DNA of 24,997 nucleotides, from assembly GCA_038230415.1 (NCBI GenBank), contig JBBRNH010000090.1, positions 1-24,997 on the forward strand, in the 5' to 3' direction. Origin of the DNA: JBBRNH01 sp038230415. Its GTDB lineage: Bacteria; Bacteroidota; Bacteroidia; Cytophagales; Spirosomataceae. Below, piece by piece: positions 23,220-24,997 of the stretch (position 1 is the first letter of the stretch; each line of letters opens with the position of its first letter). A program made the translations under genes and the position numbers. The notes beneath the pieces are model-generated. The model had not been told where the DNA came from, made no database searches, and was given only the letters and a program-made list of their open reading frames with translations.

Positions 23220-23681
23220 ATGACGATAAAATCAGTCTATCTCCTGATTAGCATTGCCACAACCTTAGCCGCCTGCGCCAGAAAAGTCGATGACAAATCC
23301 CCGCTTTCGGTGGTGGGAACCTGGCAACTTATCCGGGCTACGGTCGTAGAAAAAGGCAACACCACCGTTACCGATTACACAAAAAACACCTCGTTCATTA
23401 AGATCATCAACAATACCCATTTTGCGTTTTTGCAACACGATTTAACCAGGGGTACCGACTCGATGGCTATTTTTACTGCGGGCGGTGGCACCTACTCGCT
23501 TACCGACAGCGTGTATGCCGAGCATCTGACCTATTGCAGTGACCGAAATTGGGAGGGGACTGATTTTAGTTTTACCATCAGGCTGAAAAATGATACCCTC
23601 ACCCAAAGTGGTGTCGAAACAGTAAAACAGGCGGGCGTAAACCGGATCAATACCGAGACTTACGTCCGGGTGAAGCCGTAG
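23220..23681 (+). CDS. Lipocalin-like lipoprotein
   Basis: A 153-residue predicted lipoprotein. The signal peptide ends in the lipobox LAAC with Cys19. The mature part starts near VVGTWQLIRA, the opening typical of Bacteroidota lipocalin-like small beta-barrels, and continues with alternating beta strands (for example THFAFLQHD, GGTYSLTDSVYAEHLTYC, FSFTIRLKNDTLTQSG). There is no active site; such proteins may bind a hydrophobic ligand. It lies 37 bp after ispF in the same direction and could be cotranscribed or have its own promoter; no promoter was identified with confidence. The function is unknown. Confidence 0.7.
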   Translation: MTIKSVYLLISIATTLAACARKVDDKSPLSVVGTWQLIRATVVEKGNTTVTDYTKNTSFIKIINNTHFAFLQHDLTRGTDSMAIFTAGGGTYSLTDSVYAEHLTYCSDRNWEGTDFSFTIRLKNDTLTQSGVETVKQAGVNRINTETYVRVKP

Positions 23682-23864
23682 TGTACGTTACGGCAACATC
23701 GCACCCGGTCATGTTGGGTGAAATGTAACTTCTGGGGGAAATTACCTCACCCAGTAATTATTACACGTCAACTTGTGGCCCCTTCGGGGTGAATTTTACC
23801 ATACGCTGCGCCCTATATTTAGGACCACTTACTAAATTGGATAATGGGCTAAATTTAGACCCGT
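23682..23864. other. Intergenic region with REP-like and possible IS3-end sequence
   Basis: A gap of 183 bp after the lipoprotein, visibly lower in GC than the genes upstream. It contains a small hairpin CCCC-TTC-GGGG (around 23780-23800) and stretches of the type GGACCACTT (23822-23830) and GGCTAAATTTAGACC (23847-23861) just before the remnant below, which recall the ends and leaders of IS3-family elements. No gene was seen. Confidence 0.45.
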
Positions 23865-23960
23865 ATGACAGGCAAGACCAAGCGCAAGTTCACTGCCGAC
23901 CGTACGGACAAACCTAAAGGGCAGCCCCGACAGTCAGCGGTAAGGCTGGTCTTTGACTAA
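23865..23960 (+). pseudogene. Remnant of an IS3-family orfA (N-terminal fragment)
   Basis: 31 codons starting MTGKTKRKFTAD, the opening typical of small IS3-family OrfA DNA-binding proteins ('KTKRKFT-x-x-FK'), then a divergent tail ending in TAA at 23960. The helix-turn-helix that should follow is missing, so this is a truncated leftover. It overlaps the end of the minus-strand gene at 23934, suggesting that the element was removed or truncated there. The evidence is one short motif, so it may be chance. Confidence 0.35.
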
Positions 23961-24236
23961 TCTAAGGTCGTTTAGTTCGGGTACGTCTTTAACGCAATCA
24001 GCCGGGATCACGCCCCGTGCAATCCAGTTTGTTACTACTTGCGTGGTCACACCATACTTTTCAGCGTAACGCTTAATGGTTAGCCAATCACTCATATCCA
24101 GAAGCGATTCGGGTAGTTGCACCCCCCTTGTTTGGAGATAAGCCAGCGATGCCGTAAACGCAGACTCTGCCCGTCTCAATTCTTCTTCCAGATCAACCGG
24201 AAGGTCGGCCACCGTTGATTTTTTGCTCGTTACCAT
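23934..24236 (-). CDS. Small HTH DNA-binding protein (excisionase/MerR-like)
   Basis: 100 residues. The N-terminal half (1-45) is helical and charged (LEEELRRAESAFTASLAYLQ). The C-terminal part carries a winged-helix/MerR-like HTH: SDWLTIKRYAEKYGVTTQVVTNWIARGVIPADCV, followed by ELNDLRLVKDQPYR, a tail that resembles the normal end of such proteins. This arrangement is seen in excisionase-like and small accessory regulators of Bacteroidota. It lies 46 bp after a 71-residue gene in the same direction and is probably cotranscribed. It could repress its own promoter, where a 15-bp palindrome is found (24524-24538), or serve a mobile element. Confidence 0.65.
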   Translation of the reverse strand: MVTSKKSTVADLPVDLEEELRRAESAFTASLAYLQTRGVQLPESLLDMSDWLTIKRYAEKYGVTTQVVTNWIARGVIPADCVKDVPELNDLRLVKDQPYR

Positions 24237-24282
24237 GTCTGTTTTTGTTTAAAAGTATAGATAAGGGTGGAGACTCTCCCGT

Positions 24283-24498
24283 TTATTCATCGTCTGCCTT
24301 TAAGTTTCTCAGGACTTCTATCAAGTCTCTGTGTCCGATTAGCAACTTTGTCCAACGAACCTCCTGCCCCCTTGCTTCGCCGTGTTCGAGAATCCGGCGC
24401 AGGTTGTGTAAAGCGGACTGCACTTGCCCCTCACTGGTGCGAATCATGTTGTCAATTTCTTTCCGTATCATGCTCTGGTGCGGGGTGGCCTGTGCCAT
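24283..24498 (-). CDS. Small hypothetical helical protein, first gene of a two-gene unit
   Basis: 71 residues starting MAQATPHQSMIRKEIDNMIRTSEGQVQSALHNLRRIL, strongly amphipathic and rich in Arg/Glu, with no recognised family. There is no signal peptide or membrane segment. The ORF has its own promoter-like sequence and palindromic site just upstream and ends 46 bp before the HTH gene, so the pair looks like a small accessory operon. A role in DNA binding or toxin-antitoxin function cannot be shown from the sequence. Confidence 0.5.
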   Translation of the reverse strand: MAQATPHQSMIRKEIDNMIRTSEGQVQSALHNLRRILEHGEARGQEVRWTKLLIGHRDLIEVLRNLKADDE

Positions 24499-24510
24499 TG
24501 ATTACTTTGT

Positions 24511-24538
24511 AAAGGTAGGTGCCGTTTCGTTACGAAAC
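24511..24538 (-). promoter_or_regulatory. Operator-like palindrome and -7 element of the small HTH operon
   Basis: GTTTCGT-T-ACGAAAC (24524-24538) is a perfect 7-1-7 palindrome, 26 bp upstream of the ATG at 24498. Between it and the start lies TACCTTT (24517-24511, minus strand), close to the Bacteroidota -7 motif TAnnTTTG. The palindrome would cover the spacer of that promoter, which fits repression by the HTH protein encoded in the operon. Confidence 0.45.
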
Positions 24539-24589
24539 AGTTGTTTAGCTAATCATTTCCACCTATTTTCAGTTTATTTGAGCAGTAAA

Positions 24590-24660
24590 AAAGCCCACCT
24601 CTGACAGGGCGGGGTTCCGTGCGACGATGCGAACGTTCCAGTAAAGCAACTGTGGGCTTT
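24590..24660 (-). ncRNA. Possible structured RNA or terminator on the minus strand
   Basis: GAAAGCCCAC (ends at 24652) pairs with GTGGGCTTT (24598-24590) over 9 bp, enclosing 53 nt. On the minus strand the 3' arm is followed by a T run (TTTTTT), as in an intrinsic terminator, and inner stems are possible. It might be the 3' end of a small RNA or of a transcript from the right IS. The class is unknown. Confidence 0.25.
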
Positions 24661-24859
24661 CATTTCCAGCGTTCGGGCAACAGGCAGCGCGGCTCTGAGG
24701 TCAAGTTTTTGACTGGTATTTCCGGGTCGTTGGCGACAGGTTGCAGGCCGCACAGGTCAGGCTTTTTGCTTGTCTGTCGGATTCCGGTTGACAAAGCGAA
24801 CAGTCCAATTAGGCAAGTCGGTATATTAATGGCTCATCCATTCAACAAGACTTAGATGT

Positions 24860-24997
24860 TAAGTAGGTGCTTGTAATTATGTTTCATTAAAATCACTAAA
24901 CTCAATTTTCAGGTGGATACCTACATTCGCCAAGCACCGATTCACGGCATAAGCCAGATCATCAGCTTGCCCATAATCCTGGGGGCGCAACCAACCC
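24860..24997 (-). mobile_element. IS630-family insertion sequence, 3' end (cut by window edge)
   Basis: The outer end, TAAGTAGGTGCT (24860-24871, plus strand), is identical to the terminal repeat of the left-edge element and in the inverse position, as expected for the opposite end of the same IS type. The element runs rightwards out of the window and carries the transposase C-terminus on the minus strand, so it has the same orientation as the left copy. Confidence 0.7.
24877..24997 (-). CDS. IS630-family transposase, C-terminal fragment (partial at window edge)
   Basis: 39 residues ending in TAA (24879-24877). The peptide GWLRPQDYGQADDLAYAVNR followed by CLANVGIHLKIEFSDFNET matches the usual end of IS630-type transposases, where a 'GWL-P-x-x-x-x-x-DL-x-YAV' helix leads to 'V-G-x-x-LKI-x-FS-F'. 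The stop lies just inside the terminal repeat, as in compact IS630 elements. The catalytic Asp/Glu residues lie outside the window. Confidence 0.7.
   Translation of the reverse strand, partial: GWLRPQDYGQADDLAYAVNRCLANVGIHLKIEFSDFNET

Larger units (their letters stand above)
24499..24859. other. Gene-poor 361-bp stretch between the small operon and the right IS630
   Basis: It holds the operator/promoter at 24511-24538 and a possible structured RNA or terminator at 24590-24660. One plus-strand frame of 78 codons (24619-24855) exists but has no recognisable domain and runs through the palindromic part, so I do not call it a gene. No promoter for another gene was seen. Confidence 0.4.

Noticed and set aside
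24619..24855. 78-codon plus-strand frame beside the right IS
   Set aside because: No family resemblance and it runs across the palindromic segment; kept only as a note in the gene-poor stretch.

Overview
The window looks like a chromosomal segment of a GC-rich Bacteroidota, most likely a Cytophagales member of the Spirosoma type. The reasons are a type IX secretion (T9SS) C-terminal sorting domain, an 'NLVPDPSFE' N-terminus typical of Bacteroidota surface proteins, TAnnTTTG-like promoter elements, little sign of Shine-Dalgarno sites, and abundant REP-like palindromes. The genus is inferred from style, not from a marker gene.

Layout. (a) 1-140: 5' end of an IS630-family element on the minus strand, which has truncated a secreted-protein gene (138-653). 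(b) 721-4030, minus strand: two exported SGNH-type esterases in tandem, with a strong hairpin terminator. (c) 4031-4352: a regulatory region with four heptamers at an exact 10-bp period. (d) 4353-8991, plus strand: an XRE regulator, a D-threonine aldolase/D-serine dehydratase-like enzyme, an M19 dipeptidase and an exported M14-type carboxypeptidase. Together these look like a set for handling peptides and D-amino acids.

(e) 9102-20086, plus strand: a six-component locus encoding a SWIM zinc-finger protein, a DUF5691 protein, a MoxR-type AAA+ ATPase, a DUF5682 protein (split in two by a single in-frame TAA), a large HEAT-repeat/DUF4132 protein and a VWA (CoxE-like) protein. This is the most interesting part of the window. 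It is a MoxR-VWA chaperone-type system whose component set resembles the poorly understood molR/yeh locus of E. coli. Its genes overlap or are closely linked, but three successive junctions carry REP-like palindromes, and one coding region carries palindromes in a proline-rich linker.

(f) 20283-23681: housekeeping and ordinary genes, namely a TPR protein (minus strand), an M16 peptidase, ispF and a lipocalin-like lipoprotein. (g) 23682-24997: a lower-GC, mobile-element-rich end with a probable IS3-family orfA remnant, a two-gene operon with a small HTH protein and a palindromic operator-like site, and the 3' end of a second IS630 element. That element has the same 12-bp terminal sequence and the same orientation as the one at the left edge, so about 24.7 kb lies between two like-oriented IS copies.

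No tRNA, rRNA or CRISPR array was recognised.
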